Source of the DNA: an uncultured Collinsella sp.
GTDB taxonomy: Bacteria; Actinomycetota; Coriobacteriia; Coriobacteriales; Coriobacteriaceae
Assembly (NCBI GenBank): GCA_902489295.1
Contig: CABTZM010000010.1
Span: 1 to 21,434, forward strand
DNA length: 21,434 nt
Direction of reading: 5' to 3'
In this document: positions 1 through 7,524 of the stretch, in pieces
How positions within the stretch are numbered: the stretch's first letter is position 1
How the letters are laid out: the number at the start of each line of letters is the position of its first letter
Made by a program: the position numbers and the translations under genes
The notes under the pieces: generated by a model
The model's input: only the letters and a program-made list of their open reading frames with translations
What the model was told of the DNA's origin: nothing
Database searches by the model: none

Positions 1-34
1 CCCCCCCCCCCCCGCCAGGGGGGCCCCCCCCCCC
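1..34. other. Low-complexity C/G run, probable contig-end artefact
   Basis: The first 34 bases are almost only C and G: 13 C, then GCCA, then six G and 11 C. Nothing else in the window looks like this, and read as selB it gives a run of glycines where a conserved domain should continue. Poly-G/poly-C runs are a known artefact of two-colour Illumina chemistry at read ends. I infer that these bases are not genomic. Confidence 0.7.
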
Positions 35-1005
35 ATGAACATGATGCGCCCGACACCCCCGGCCGTCCCCGCCATCACGTGCACACGCGCACCCGACTCG
101 AGCACACGCGGCTTGGCTCCCTCGCGACCCAAATACGTAAACGCCATCATAAAGCGCATCGTCTGGCCAAAGCGGCCCGTCACGCCGAGCATCTCACCGC
201 GATCGAGCGCGGCGACACCATCGCCCACCAAGTTGAGCGCCACACGCTGACCGGGCAGTGCTCGCGGCGTATCGCCGTGCACCTGAATCCCGCGCACGCG
301 ACAGACCGTACGCGACGGCAAAGCCATCAACTCGTCGCCCACCGCAACCGGCGCATCGTGCAACGTTCCCGTCACGACAGTGCCGACGCCCTTGATCGTA
401 AAGCAGCGGTCAATCGGCAGACGCGGCGCGGCATCAGTGAGCTCGGCACGGGCACGGCAGGCATCCCAGCAAGCGGCAACCTGCTCGTCGAGCACGGCGA
501 GCAGCCTTTCGATCCCCTCGCCTGTCTTGGACGACACAGGCACGATCGGCGCGTCCGCAAACACGGTACCCGACAAAAAGTCATCGACATCGAGCTCGGC
601 AAGCTCGGTCATCTCGGCATCGGCAAGGTCGCACATCGTCAGCGCGACCACCATATGCGTAACGCCCAGCAGCTCCAGCACGTGCACGTGCTCGCGCGTC
701 TGCGGCATCACGCCCTCGACGGCAGAAACCACCAGCACGGCAACGTCGATACCCGTGGCGCCCTGCACCATGGCGCGCAGGTAATGCGCGTGGCCCGGCA
801 CGTCGACCAGGCCGACGATCTTGCCACTCGGCAGCGCCAACTCGCCAAAGCCCAGCTCCACGGTCATACCGCGACGGCGCTCAACCTCCAGACGATCGGG
901 ATTCTTGCCGGTCAGTGCCTCGATCAATGCCGACTTACCATGGTCAACGTGACCCGCCGTGCCAACGATAACGGGACACTCCACCAGCGCCTGAACCTCA
1001 CTCAT
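1..1005 (-). CDS. selB: SelB, selenocysteine-specific elongation factor (partial, C-terminus off the left edge)
   Basis: SelB is an EF-Tu-like GTPase that carries Sec-tRNA(Sec) to in-frame UGA codons by binding the SECIS hairpin of the mRNA. The visible protein starts at ATG 1005-1003 and has no stop before base 1 (335 codons). The P-loop GHVDHGKS is at residues 18-25, the switch I segment GMTVELGF at 46-53, and the G3 motif DVPGH at 68-72. The G4 position reads TMCD (123-126) instead of the usual [NT]KxD. Domain II and part of domain III follow; the mRNA-binding winged-helix domains would lie off the window. The start overlaps the selA stop as ATGA, so the two genes are probably translationally coupled. 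Codons 325-335 come from the poly-C/G tract at 1-33 and should not be trusted. Identity is secure; the last ~11 residues are not. Confidence 0.95.
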   Translation of the reverse strand, partial: MSEVQALVECPVIVGTAGHVDHGKSALIEALTGKNPDRLEVERRRGMTVELGFGELALPSGKIVGLVDVPGHAHYLRAMVQGATGIDVAVLVVSAVEGVMPQTREHVHVLELLGVTHMVVALTMCDLADAEMTELAELDVDDFLSGTVFADAPIVPVSSKTGEGIERLLAVLDEQVAACWDACRARAELTDAAPRLPIDRCFTIKGVGTVVTGTLHDAPVAVGDELMALPSRTVCRVRGIQVHGDTPRALPGQRVALNLVGDGVAALDRGEMLGVTGRFGQTMRFMMAFTYLGREGAKPRVLESGARVHVMAGTAGGVGRIMFMGGGAPLAGGGG

Positions 1006-2459
1006 CGAGCAATCGCCTTCTCAACGCACGCGACGAGCGTCGATGCCGCCGTCTCGATATCGCGGTCGCCCACGAGCGTGCGCACATCAAACAGAAAGCG
1101 GTCGTGCGAGGTGCGCGTGACGACCGGCGTGTCGAAATCTTGGACGAGCGAGCGCTTGAGCGCGTCGACGGACAGGCGCTCGTCAACAAGACGCACGACA
1201 ACGCACATCGTGGGCAGCTCCACGGTAGGCAGCGAGCCGCCACCGGGGGTCGACGATTCCTCGACGATCTCCACCTGAACAGCGCACGGGCAACCAACCT
1301 TATCGAGGCCGGCGACCATACGATCGCGCAGCTTGCGGGCACGTCGTTCCAAATGGGCCTGTGGCATCGTAAGCATGCTGAGCACCGGAATATCACGATG
1401 AGCCACGTCGGCACCGTCCATGTAGATGCGCAGTGTAGCCTCGAGCGCCGCCAGTGCGAGCTTGCCCGGGCGCAGGGCACGCATAAGCGGATGCGACCCG
1501 CAGGCCTGGACCAGGTCGCGACGGCCCATGATAATGCCCGCCTGCGCGGCACCCAGCAGCTTATCACCCGAGCACGACACGATATCGAGCCCTGCCGAAA
1601 CCGAAGCCGGCGTGGTTTCTTCGCCGCCGCGCACCAAGATGTCGTCGGGCAACAGCGCACCCGACCCCTGGTCCTCGTAGAACAGCAGGCCGTGTTTGTG
1701 GGCCAGAGCAGCAAGCTCCCGAGAGCCCACCTCCTCGTGAAAGCCCTCGATGCGATAGTTGGAAGGATGGACCTTGAGGATCATCGCCGTATCGGGCGTG
1801 ATGGCGCGCTCGTAGTCGCCCAAATGCGTGCGGTTGGTGGCGCCGACCTCGACGAGTTTGGCGCCCGAAGCCGCCATGACATCGGGGATGCGGAAGCTGC
1901 CGCCAATCTCGACAAGCTCACCGCGGCTGACGATAACCTCTTTACCCGCAGCGTGAGTCGCCAGCACCAGCAGCACCGCGGCGGCATTGTTGTTGACCAC
2001 GAGCGCGTCCTCGGCACCGGTGAGTGAGCGGATCAGCTGCGCGGCGTGCTCCTTGCGCGACCCGCGCGAACAGGTGTCCACACTGTACTCGAGCGTGCTA
2101 TACCCGCGCGCGACCTCGGCCACGGCCTTTGCCGCCGACTCCGCGAGCGGGGCGCGGCCCAAGTTGGTATGGATGACCACGCCCGTAGCGTTGACGGCAG
2201 GGCGCAGGCTCGGCAGCGCGGAGCGGTGCGCACGCCACTCGATGGCCGAGGCCAGCTCGCGCTTGGAACGCGGGGCGGCGCCGGCGCGAATGGCGGCGCG
2301 CTCCTCGTCGAGCTCGGCCGTGACGGCGGCATGCACCACCGCGTCGCAGGTCTCCCCCGCCGCCTTCACCACCGGCCACTCGGCAAGCAGCTCGTTGACG
2401 GAAGGAATGGCGCGCAGGCGGGCGCGCACCTCATCGGACATGTTCTGGCTATCGCTCAT
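1002..2459 (-). CDS. selA: SelA, L-seryl-tRNA(Sec) selenium transferase
   Basis: SelA is a cytoplasmic PLP enzyme that converts seryl-tRNA(Sec) to selenocysteinyl-tRNA(Sec) with selenophosphate. The 485-residue protein has the usual length for bacterial SelA (about 460-480). The PLP lysine is K300 in the motif SCSGDKLLGAAQAGI, where family members usually have GGPQ in place of GAAQ. The N-terminal tRNA-binding region and the ATGVVIHTNLGRAPL segment (91-105) are typical. The start ATG at 2459 has a Shine-Dalgarno AAAGG six bases upstream. The TGA stop at 1004-1002 overlaps the selB start. Together with selB it serves the downstream need of the fdhF UGA codon. selD and selC are not in the window and must be elsewhere. 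Confidence 0.96.
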   Translation of the reverse strand: MSDSQNMSDEVRARLRAIPSVNELLAEWPVVKAAGETCDAVVHAAVTAELDEERAAIRAGAAPRSKRELASAIEWRAHRSALPSLRPAVNATGVVIHTNLGRAPLAESAAKAVAEVARGYSTLEYSVDTCSRGSRKEHAAQLIRSLTGAEDALVVNNNAAAVLLVLATHAAGKEVIVSRGELVEIGGSFRIPDVMAASGAKLVEVGATNRTHLGDYERAITPDTAMILKVHPSNYRIEGFHEEVGSRELAALAHKHGLLFYEDQGSGALLPDDILVRGGEETTPASVSAGLDIVSCSGDKLLGAAQAGIIMGRRDLVQACGSHPLMRALRPGKLALAALEATLRIYMDGADVAHRDIPVLSMLTMPQAHLERRARKLRDRMVAGLDKVGCPCAVQVEIVEESSTPGGGSLPTVELPTMCVVVRLVDERLSVDALKRSLVQDFDTPVVTRTSHDRFLFDVRTLVGDRDIETAASTLVACVEKAIAR

Positions 2460-2464
2460 GTGCG

Positions 2465-2483
2465 ACCTTTCAAAACCAAAGGT
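2465..2483 (-). promoter_or_regulatory. Inverted repeat covering the selA ribosome binding site
   Basis: The arms ACCTTT and AAAGGT (6 bp, 7-base spacer) flank GGTTTTG on the minus strand, and the 3' arm contains the AAAGG Shine-Dalgarno of selA. If the arms pair in mRNA they would mask the ribosome binding site. The stem is short and AU-containing, so the effect may be small. Confidence 0.3.
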
Positions 2484-2509
2484 GAATCAATCGTTCGAAC
2501 GTCAAACTA

Positions 2510-2530
2510 TCAGCCAATTCGATCGGCTGA
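2510..2530 (-). other. Short inverted repeat between the molybdoenzyme gene and selA
   Basis: TCAGCC and GGCTGA form a 6-bp dyad with a 9-base spacer, just downstream of the molybdoenzyme stop. On the minus strand it is followed by TAGTTTG, a poor T-tract, so it is at best a weak terminator. TTGACT at 2537-2532 resembles a -35 box that could drive selAB, with only a poor -10 (TGATAG) 17 bases on. The 76-bp gap therefore may hold an independent selAB promoter, but the evidence is thin. Confidence 0.25.
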
Positions 2531-2535
2531 GTCAA

Positions 2536-4653
2536 TCAATCGCTATTATCCTCGCGTGCCGCGATCTTTTCCACGCGAACGGCGTTTTCCTGGGTGAGCG
2601 CGGCGCCCGTCAACGGGTCCCAACGCAACGGTGTATGGTCGAGCGGGCCCACGCCCAAGGCTTGAGCGCCGCCGGCATCGGCACCAAACGAACGCCCGCC
2701 GGGAGCGGCCGAGGTGAAGATGCACGCCGGATGCAGATACGGCGTCGTCTCCACGCGCACGCGGTCGCGGCCCATATCGCTCACCAGCTCGACGACCTCG
2801 CCATTGGCGATACCCATGCATGTGGCAACACCGGCATTCATCTGCACGGCGTCCAAGTCGGAACCCGCCTCAGCGGCACCTGCTGCCGCGAGCCTGCGCG
2901 AGGTATGCGACTCAAAGGGTCGATTGCCGCTAATGAGGCGAAACATCCCCGGGCTGGGCTCCACCATGGGCGCGATCCAGTCGGGCACACGACCCATGCC
3001 GGCTCGCTCCCATATGTCGCTTGCCAGCGCAATCTTGCCGCCGGCAAGCGGAATCACCGGCTCACCCGTGCGCGTCGGCAGCGCCATGCCCGTATCGGCC
3101 CAGCCGCGCTCCATGAGCTCGTCCAGATCGATCCCAAAAGGCGCCACCTGGGCAGCCGCAAGGTCGTCCGGCGTAAAGTCGAAGTACTCGCCTGCGCCGC
3201 AGGCCGCAGCCAACCCGGCAAAGATCTCCCGACCGGGACGTGTGTCGTCATGCTGCACGGGCAGCACGGCGTTGCGGTAGAACACGCGCGCATCGTTGGC
3301 GCCCGTCACCGTTCCCACGCCGCGGTCAGCCTCCAGATACGTCACGTCGGGCAGCACGAAGTCAGAAGCACGCGCCGTCTCGGACCAACGAATATCAATC
3401 GTCACAAGCAAGTCGAGCCGCTGCAAAATACTCAACCAAGCCTGTGCATTGCCATAGCCCGCACCGGGGTTACTGGCATAGACAATGAGCCCACGCAAAT
3501 CGCCGGCAAGAATCGACTGACCGATGGTCGTGCACAGGCCGCGCACCGGATCAACCAGCGGATAGCGCTCGGACCCCAGTTTGGGCCCACGCGGCACCGG
3601 CGGCGTCGCAAAGCGTGCGGGATCGAGGTCGCCCAACACAAGCGGCGTGGGCGGATTGAGGGCGCCGCCCGCATGCCCGATGCAGCCCAGCAGCGCATCG
3701 ACCAAGCAGATAGCGCGCGCGGTCTGGGTGCTATTGGCATACGCGATACCGATGCCACCATGAAAACCCGCATCCACCACAGCGGCAGGCGCGGCGGCAG
3801 CGAGATCGCGCGCCGTGGCGACAATCTCTGCGGCCGGCACGTCGCACATCGACTCGGCCCACTCGGGCGTCCAAGCACTGGCCGCCTGCGCCAGCTCGTC
3901 AAAACCCGTGGTATAGCGGGCAACGAACTCGTGATCGTACAGGTCCTCGGATACCAGCACATGTGCGATACCCAGCAGCAACGCCAGATCGCATCCAGGA
4001 CGTACGCGCAGCCAGCGGTCGGCAAGCGCGGCCGAGCCGCTGCGCCGGGGGTCAACCACGATGATCTTCGCCCCGCGCCGGCGCGCATCGTTGAGCGCGT
4101 CAACGGCCCCCATCGTCGACGAATCGACAATGGAACGCCCCAGGTACATGATGCAGTCGGTATGCGCAAGGTCGGAGGCGGGGCTATAGCCCAGGCTGTG
4201 CTCCCAACCGGTAAGTCTGCTTACCTCGCAGGCGCCATCGGCACCGTACACGTTGGGCGAGCCCAGCGCATGCATAAAGCGATAGGCCCAGTAGCGGTCG
4301 AACGAGGGCACACCAAGTGTCATGCCCAGCGCACGGGGCCCGCGCTCGTCAACAATTCCCAAAAGACGCTCGGCAATCTGAGCAAACGCCTCGTCCCAGG
4401 TAATCGCATCAAACCCCGAGCCATCCCGGCGGCGTCGCATGGGGTGCAAAATCCGGTCGCGCTCGTCAAACGGCATTGCCAGACGATGCCGTCCGCGGGC
4501 GCATAGGGCACGCGCCGCGCACGGATGCCCCACAACCGGCAACTCAGCCATCACACGCCCATCCTCAACATGGGCTGCAAAGGCGCAATCGGCATAGCAT
4601 CCCCCGCATGTCGTCACCACGGCGCGACCGTCACGCTTCGCAGCAGATGCCAT
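2536..4653 (-). CDS. Molybdopterin-dependent oxidoreductase, DMSO reductase superfamily, substrate unknown
   Basis: The 705-residue protein has the layout of a Mo/W-bis-MGD enzyme. A [4Fe-4S] site is formed by C16, C19, C23 and C51 (Cx2Cx3Cx27C), and Cys142 in GACEVSR sits where the metal ligand is expected. The ligand is Cys, not Sec, and it is not followed by the His of formate dehydrogenases. The residue after the fourth Fe-S cysteine is in CARG, not CLKG. Both points argue for a thiosulfate/polysulfide reductase-like or acetylene hydratase-like enzyme rather than a second FDH. There is no Tat signal, so it should be cytoplasmic. ATG 4653 was chosen because AAAGGGG lies 8 bases upstream; the open frame extends to a TTG at 4719 inside the terminator T-run, which I reject. 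No dedicated ferredoxin or membrane subunit adjoins it, so its electron partner is unknown. Confidence 0.85.
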   Translation of the reverse strand: MASAAKRDGRAVVTTCGGCYADCAFAAHVEDGRVMAELPVVGHPCAARALCARGRHRLAMPFDERDRILHPMRRRRDGSGFDAITWDEAFAQIAERLLGIVDERGPRALGMTLGVPSFDRYWAYRFMHALGSPNVYGADGACEVSRLTGWEHSLGYSPASDLAHTDCIMYLGRSIVDSSTMGAVDALNDARRRGAKIIVVDPRRSGSAALADRWLRVRPGCDLALLLGIAHVLVSEDLYDHEFVARYTTGFDELAQAASAWTPEWAESMCDVPAAEIVATARDLAAAAPAAVVDAGFHGGIGIAYANSTQTARAICLVDALLGCIGHAGGALNPPTPLVLGDLDPARFATPPVPRGPKLGSERYPLVDPVRGLCTTIGQSILAGDLRGLIVYASNPGAGYGNAQAWLSILQRLDLLVTIDIRWSETARASDFVLPDVTYLEADRGVGTVTGANDARVFYRNAVLPVQHDDTRPGREIFAGLAAACGAGEYFDFTPDDLAAAQVAPFGIDLDELMERGWADTGMALPTRTGEPVIPLAGGKIALASDIWERAGMGRVPDWIAPMVEPSPGMFRLISGNRPFESHTSRRLAAAGAAEAGSDLDAVQMNAGVATCMGIANGEVVELVSDMGRDRVRVETTPYLHPACIFTSAAPGGRSFGADAGGAQALGVGPLDHTPLRWDPLTGAALTQENAVRVEKIAAREDNSD

Positions 4654-4717
4654 CTCGATTACCCCTTTCACCAGCCAAACACAACAGGCCAACAGCCCGG
4701 CAACGAGCCCCAGACCC

Positions 4718-4753
4718 AAAAAGCCTCCCGCACGGCAACGCCCCGCGGGAGGC
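4718..4753 (-). terminator. Rho-independent terminator after focA
   Basis: On the minus strand GCCTCCCGC and GCGGGAGGC form a perfect 9-bp GC-rich stem with a 13-base loop, followed at once by five T. It begins 22 bases past the focA stop and should end the formate hydrogenlyase transcript. The molybdoenzyme-selAB genes beyond it would need read-through or their own promoter in the 65 bp that follow. Confidence 0.9.
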
Positions 4754-4775
4754 CCAACGTCAAACAGACGGTACC

Positions 4776-5615
4776 TTACGCCTCGGACTTCTTGGCGTAG
4801 ATAAACCAGTAGCCGAGCGCGACCAGAACCGCGCCGCCCACGATGTTGCCCAGCGTGGCGGCGGACAGGTTAAACGCAATGCCCGCAGCGTTGAGCGCAT
4901 CGGCGCCGGCGACGTCGGCACCGTAGCCGCATGCATGCATCACGGCGCCCATGGGCAAAAAGTACATGTTGGCGACGCAGTGCTCAAAACCGCAGGCCAC
5001 AAAGGCGGCGATGGGCAGCAGAATGCCCACAACCTTATCGACCACGGTCTTGCCGGCGGTACCGATCCAAACGGCCAGGCACACAAAGATGTTGCACAGG
5101 ATGCCGCGGAAGAAGATCGTCACCCAGTCGATCGTCACCTTGCCGGCGGCGACGCTCACCATGGAGTTGGCGACCGCCTCGCCGTTGAGCTTGTAAATGC
5201 CGGCCATGTACACCAAAAAGACGATGAACAGGGCACCGACAAAGTTACCGACCCATACGACGACCCAAGCCTTGAGCATCTGGACCAGGGTGATCTTTTT
5301 ACTCTTGAGCGCGCAGACCATAAGTGAATTACCGGTAAACAGCTCGGCGCCGCACACCAGCACGAGCACCAGGCCCAGGCAAAAGCACAGGCCGCCCACG
5401 ACGCGCTGGGCGCCCCAGCCCAGCGTGCTATCGCTCAAGAACACTGTAAAGAACAGGCCGCCGAAGGCAATGAACGCACCAGCGAACATCGCCAAAACAA
5501 AGGCCTTTGCGACCGGCAGGTTGGCCTTGGACACGCCGGCGGCCTCGGTCTTGGCCTCGATCGCGGCGGGCGCCAGGCAATCGGGAGCGGGGTACTCCGC
5601 CTTGGAATCTGCCAT
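4776..5615 (-). CDS. focA: Formate channel of the FocA/NirC family
   Basis: The 279-residue membrane protein has the six-helix aquaporin-like FNT fold. The motif CGAELFTGNSL contains Thr94, and GFEHCVANMYFLPMG contains His212; these match the gating threonine and the proton-relay histidine (Thr91, His209) of E. coli FocA. It should move formate across the cytoplasmic membrane, bringing substrate to the adjacent formate hydrogenlyase. NirC (nitrite) and HSC (hydrosulfide) homologues share the fold, so formate specificity rests mainly on context. ATG 5615 is preceded by GGAAAGAAG; an upstream in-frame start at 5648 is less likely. It is the last gene of the operon before a strong terminator. 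Confidence 0.93.
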   Translation of the reverse strand: MADSKAEYPAPDCLAPAAIEAKTEAAGVSKANLPVAKAFVLAMFAGAFIAFGGLFFTVFLSDSTLGWGAQRVVGGLCFCLGLVLVLVCGAELFTGNSLMVCALKSKKITLVQMLKAWVVVWVGNFVGALFIVFLVYMAGIYKLNGEAVANSMVSVAAGKVTIDWVTIFFRGILCNIFVCLAVWIGTAGKTVVDKVVGILLPIAAFVACGFEHCVANMYFLPMGAVMHACGYGADVAGADALNAAGIAFNLSAATLGNIVGGAVLVALGYWFIYAKKSEA

Positions 5616-5654
5616 GTCAATCACTTCTTTCCTAATCAGCAGGGACAAGCGCTC

Positions 5655-6158
5655 CTACTGCTCTTGTCCCAAGCGGACAAAGTGGGAAAAGTCGTTGGCG
5701 ACCACGGCGTCGTACACGGCGTCGACGGCGTCAAAGACCTCCGGGGACATAGGGTTGTAGAACTCCGTATCGCCCGGCTGAATCCCTATGAAGACGATAT
5801 CTTCGCACGATTGCTCGATTTCCTCGATCAGAATCGACAAAGGGAGCGAATGCGTGGTGAACATCGACTTGCGGGCCACATCGCGCTTATCGAGCAGGCG
5901 GATGGCGCCGACGGGCAGCGCCATGTCGGCGGCATCGACCAAGACCAGACGCGGCGGACGCTCGCGCTTGACCTCGATAATGTCGTCCTCGGGCGTTTGG
6001 CCTCCGTCGATGGTGTACCAACCGGCGATGGGTGCGTCTTCCATCTTTTTGGAGAGCACGGGGCCGGCGGCATCGTCGGCACGCAGCACGCTTCCCGCCG
6101 TGAGCACGATGCCCGCAAACGGGGCGCCGTTCACACATCCATCCACAACGCGACCCAT
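5655..6158 (-). CDS. hycI: HycI, [NiFe]-hydrogenase 3/4 maturation endopeptidase
   Basis: HycI removes the C-terminal tail of the hydrogenase large subunit once nickel is inserted. In this 167-residue protein D29, D75 (LVLVDAADM) and H103 (TTHSLP) correspond to the nickel-sensing residues D16, D62 and H90 of E. coli HycI. IDGGQTPEDDI and FIGIQPG are also family hallmarks. The N-terminus is about 13 residues longer, and the usual VGNxxMGDD reads TAGSVLRADD, so the conserved Asn is Ser. The start shares one base with the hycH stop (TAATG). Its likely substrate is the large subunit encoded four genes upstream, which retains a cleavable tail. Confidence 0.93.
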   Translation of the reverse strand: MGRVVDGCVNGAPFAGIVLTAGSVLRADDAAGPVLSKKMEDAPIAGWYTIDGGQTPEDDIIEVKRERPPRLVLVDAADMALPVGAIRLLDKRDVARKSMFTTHSLPLSILIEEIEQSCEDIVFIGIQPGDTEFYNPMSPEVFDAVDAVYDAVVANDFSHFVRLGQEQ

Positions 6159-6739
6159 TACTGCAACCTTCCCGTCAGATACACGCCCGACACATCGCGC
6201 ACGCGCTCCACCAGATCGCGGAACTTCATCAGAAACGCGACCTGCTGGGCATGCAGGCCAAAGTCGTCATCGAACACCGAGATGCCGGCCTTGGCAGAAC
6301 CGCGAAAACCGCGCTCGTCGAGCAGCGCATCGCAGGCCTCGAGCAGCGACGGCACCGCCGCCTTGTCGAGCTGGCACTCACCAAAGGAGTGGATGGCCTC
6401 AAACTTGGTCTTGGCCTCCCCCTCCGGCAGCGCGTCGACGAGCGAATAGAACACGTTCACCGGCACCGACAGGCGCGGCTCAAAGCAGTCGAGCACGCCG
6501 GTGTGGTGGCCCACGGCGAGCGTGTAGTACAGCACGTCGCAGGCCTCCTGAGGAACGTCTTCCTCGGTCTCCACAAACTTACGCGTGAGCTCGTAGAAGA
6601 CCACCTGGTCGGGCGTATGGCCCAGGCAGGGGTCGGCGACGCCCTCGGCAGCCTCGTCGCTTGCGCGCGAGGCATCGCCAAAAGAGCCGCCGAGCATGCC
6701 GGGGCCCGCAAAGTAACCAGAGCGGTCCGTGAGCTCCAT
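6158..6739 (-). CDS. hycH: HycH, formate hydrogenlyase maturation protein
   Basis: The 193-residue protein contains the HycH pattern: FYELTRKFVET (about 48-58), VLYYTLAVGHHTGVLDCFEP (69-88) and a later KFEAIHSFGECQLDK. E. coli HycH is 136 residues; the extra length here is a ~45-residue N-terminal segment. HycH is needed for assembly of hydrogenase 3, but its biochemical role is not settled. The ATG directly follows the hycG stop (TAGATG) and its Shine-Dalgarno GGAGG lies inside the end of hycG, which suggests coupled translation. Confidence 0.9.
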   Translation of the reverse strand: MELTDRSGYFAGPGMLGGSFGDASRASDEAAEGVADPCLGHTPDQVVFYELTRKFVETEEDVPQEACDVLYYTLAVGHHTGVLDCFEPRLSVPVNVFYSLVDALPEGEAKTKFEAIHSFGECQLDKAAVPSLLEACDALLDERGFRGSAKAGISVFDDDFGLHAQQVAFLMKFRDLVERVRDVSGVYLTGRLQ

Positions 6740-7522
6740 CTAGCGACCTCCGGCCAGTACCAGATCCTGCAGCGCCGAGTACACCTCAACGCGGCGCGGA
6801 TCGTCCTGCTTGTCGATGAGCAGCGCCATGGCACCGCGGATATCGCCCTTGGGCGCGCCCTCGAGCGTATCCATAAACTCGTTGGCCAGGTCGCGGCCGT
6901 AACGGTAGCCGCTCATGGCGCGAGCCTCGCGCTCGATGGCAACGCGCAGCTTGTACGGCACGCCGGGGTGCAGGATATCGGCCTGCTCGCCGGCGGCCTC
7001 CACCGTGGTCTCGGCATGGAGCTTTTGGTCCAGCAGACCGAGCGCCATGGCAAAGCCGTAGATGGTCTGCGCGGGGCTGGGCGGGCAGCCGGGGATGTAG
7101 ACATCGACCGGCAGAATCTTGTCCGTGCCGCCCCAGACGCAGTAGTTGTCGTAGAAGATGCCGCCGGTGCAGCCGCACGCGCCATAGGACACCACGATCT
7201 TGGGATCGGGTGCGGCCTCAAAGGCGCGCAGGGCCGGCATGCGCATGGCACGCGTCACGGCACCGGTGTACAGCAGCACATCGGCGTGACGGGGCGAGGG
7301 CACGACCTTGATGCCAAAGCGCTCGACGTCGAAGACGGGCGTGATGGAACCGAAGATCTCGATCTCGCAGCCGTTGCAGCCGCCGCAGTCAACACGGTAG
7401 ACGTACACCGAGCGCTTGATCTTCTTAAGAAGGGTCGCCTTGGCCTTCTCGATGCTCTCGTCGAGCTCGATCTTGGTCGGGCGGTACTGGAGCCGCTCGG
7501 GCAAAAGCGTGGGTTCGGCCAT
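6740..7522 (-). CDS. hyfI: HycG/HyfI, hydrogenase small subunit (NuoB-like)
   Basis: This 260-residue subunit carries the [4Fe-4S] cluster closest to the NiFe site and passes electrons to it. Cluster ligands lie in DCGGCNGCEIEIFGS (C46, C49, C52), YGACGCTGG (C116, C118) and IPGCPPSP (C146). The protein faces the cytoplasm and belongs to the Complex I-like peripheral arm. The C-terminal ~70 residues are charged and less conserved. The start ATG has GGAGGAG six bases upstream and follows the hycF stop by two bases. Family assignment is firm; Hyc and Hyf paralogues are hard to separate for this subunit. Confidence 0.95.
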   Translation of the reverse strand: MAEPTLLPERLQYRPTKIELDESIEKAKATLLKKIKRSVYVYRVDCGGCNGCEIEIFGSITPVFDVERFGIKVVPSPRHADVLLYTGAVTRAMRMPALRAFEAAPDPKIVVSYGACGCTGGIFYDNYCVWGGTDKILPVDVYIPGCPPSPAQTIYGFAMALGLLDQKLHAETTVEAAGEQADILHPGVPYKLRVAIEREARAMSGYRYGRDLANEFMDTLEGAPKGDIRGAMALLIDKQDDPRRVEVYSALQDLVLAGGR

Positions 7523-7524
7523 GG

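Noticed and set aside
2460..2535. A tRNA-Sec (selC) gene near selAB
   Set aside because: The gap is only 76 bp and shows no tRNA-like arms or TTC loop; selC is about 90-100 bases.
1987..4506. An 839-codon plus-strand open frame opposite the molybdoenzyme and selA
   Set aside because: Antisense shadow; both minus-strand proteins carry conserved catalytic motifs.
4654..4719. A hydrophobic N-terminal extension (22 residues) of the molybdoenzyme that might be a membrane anchor
   Set aside because: It would need a TTG start inside the T-run of the terminator; a good ribosome binding site precedes ATG 4653.
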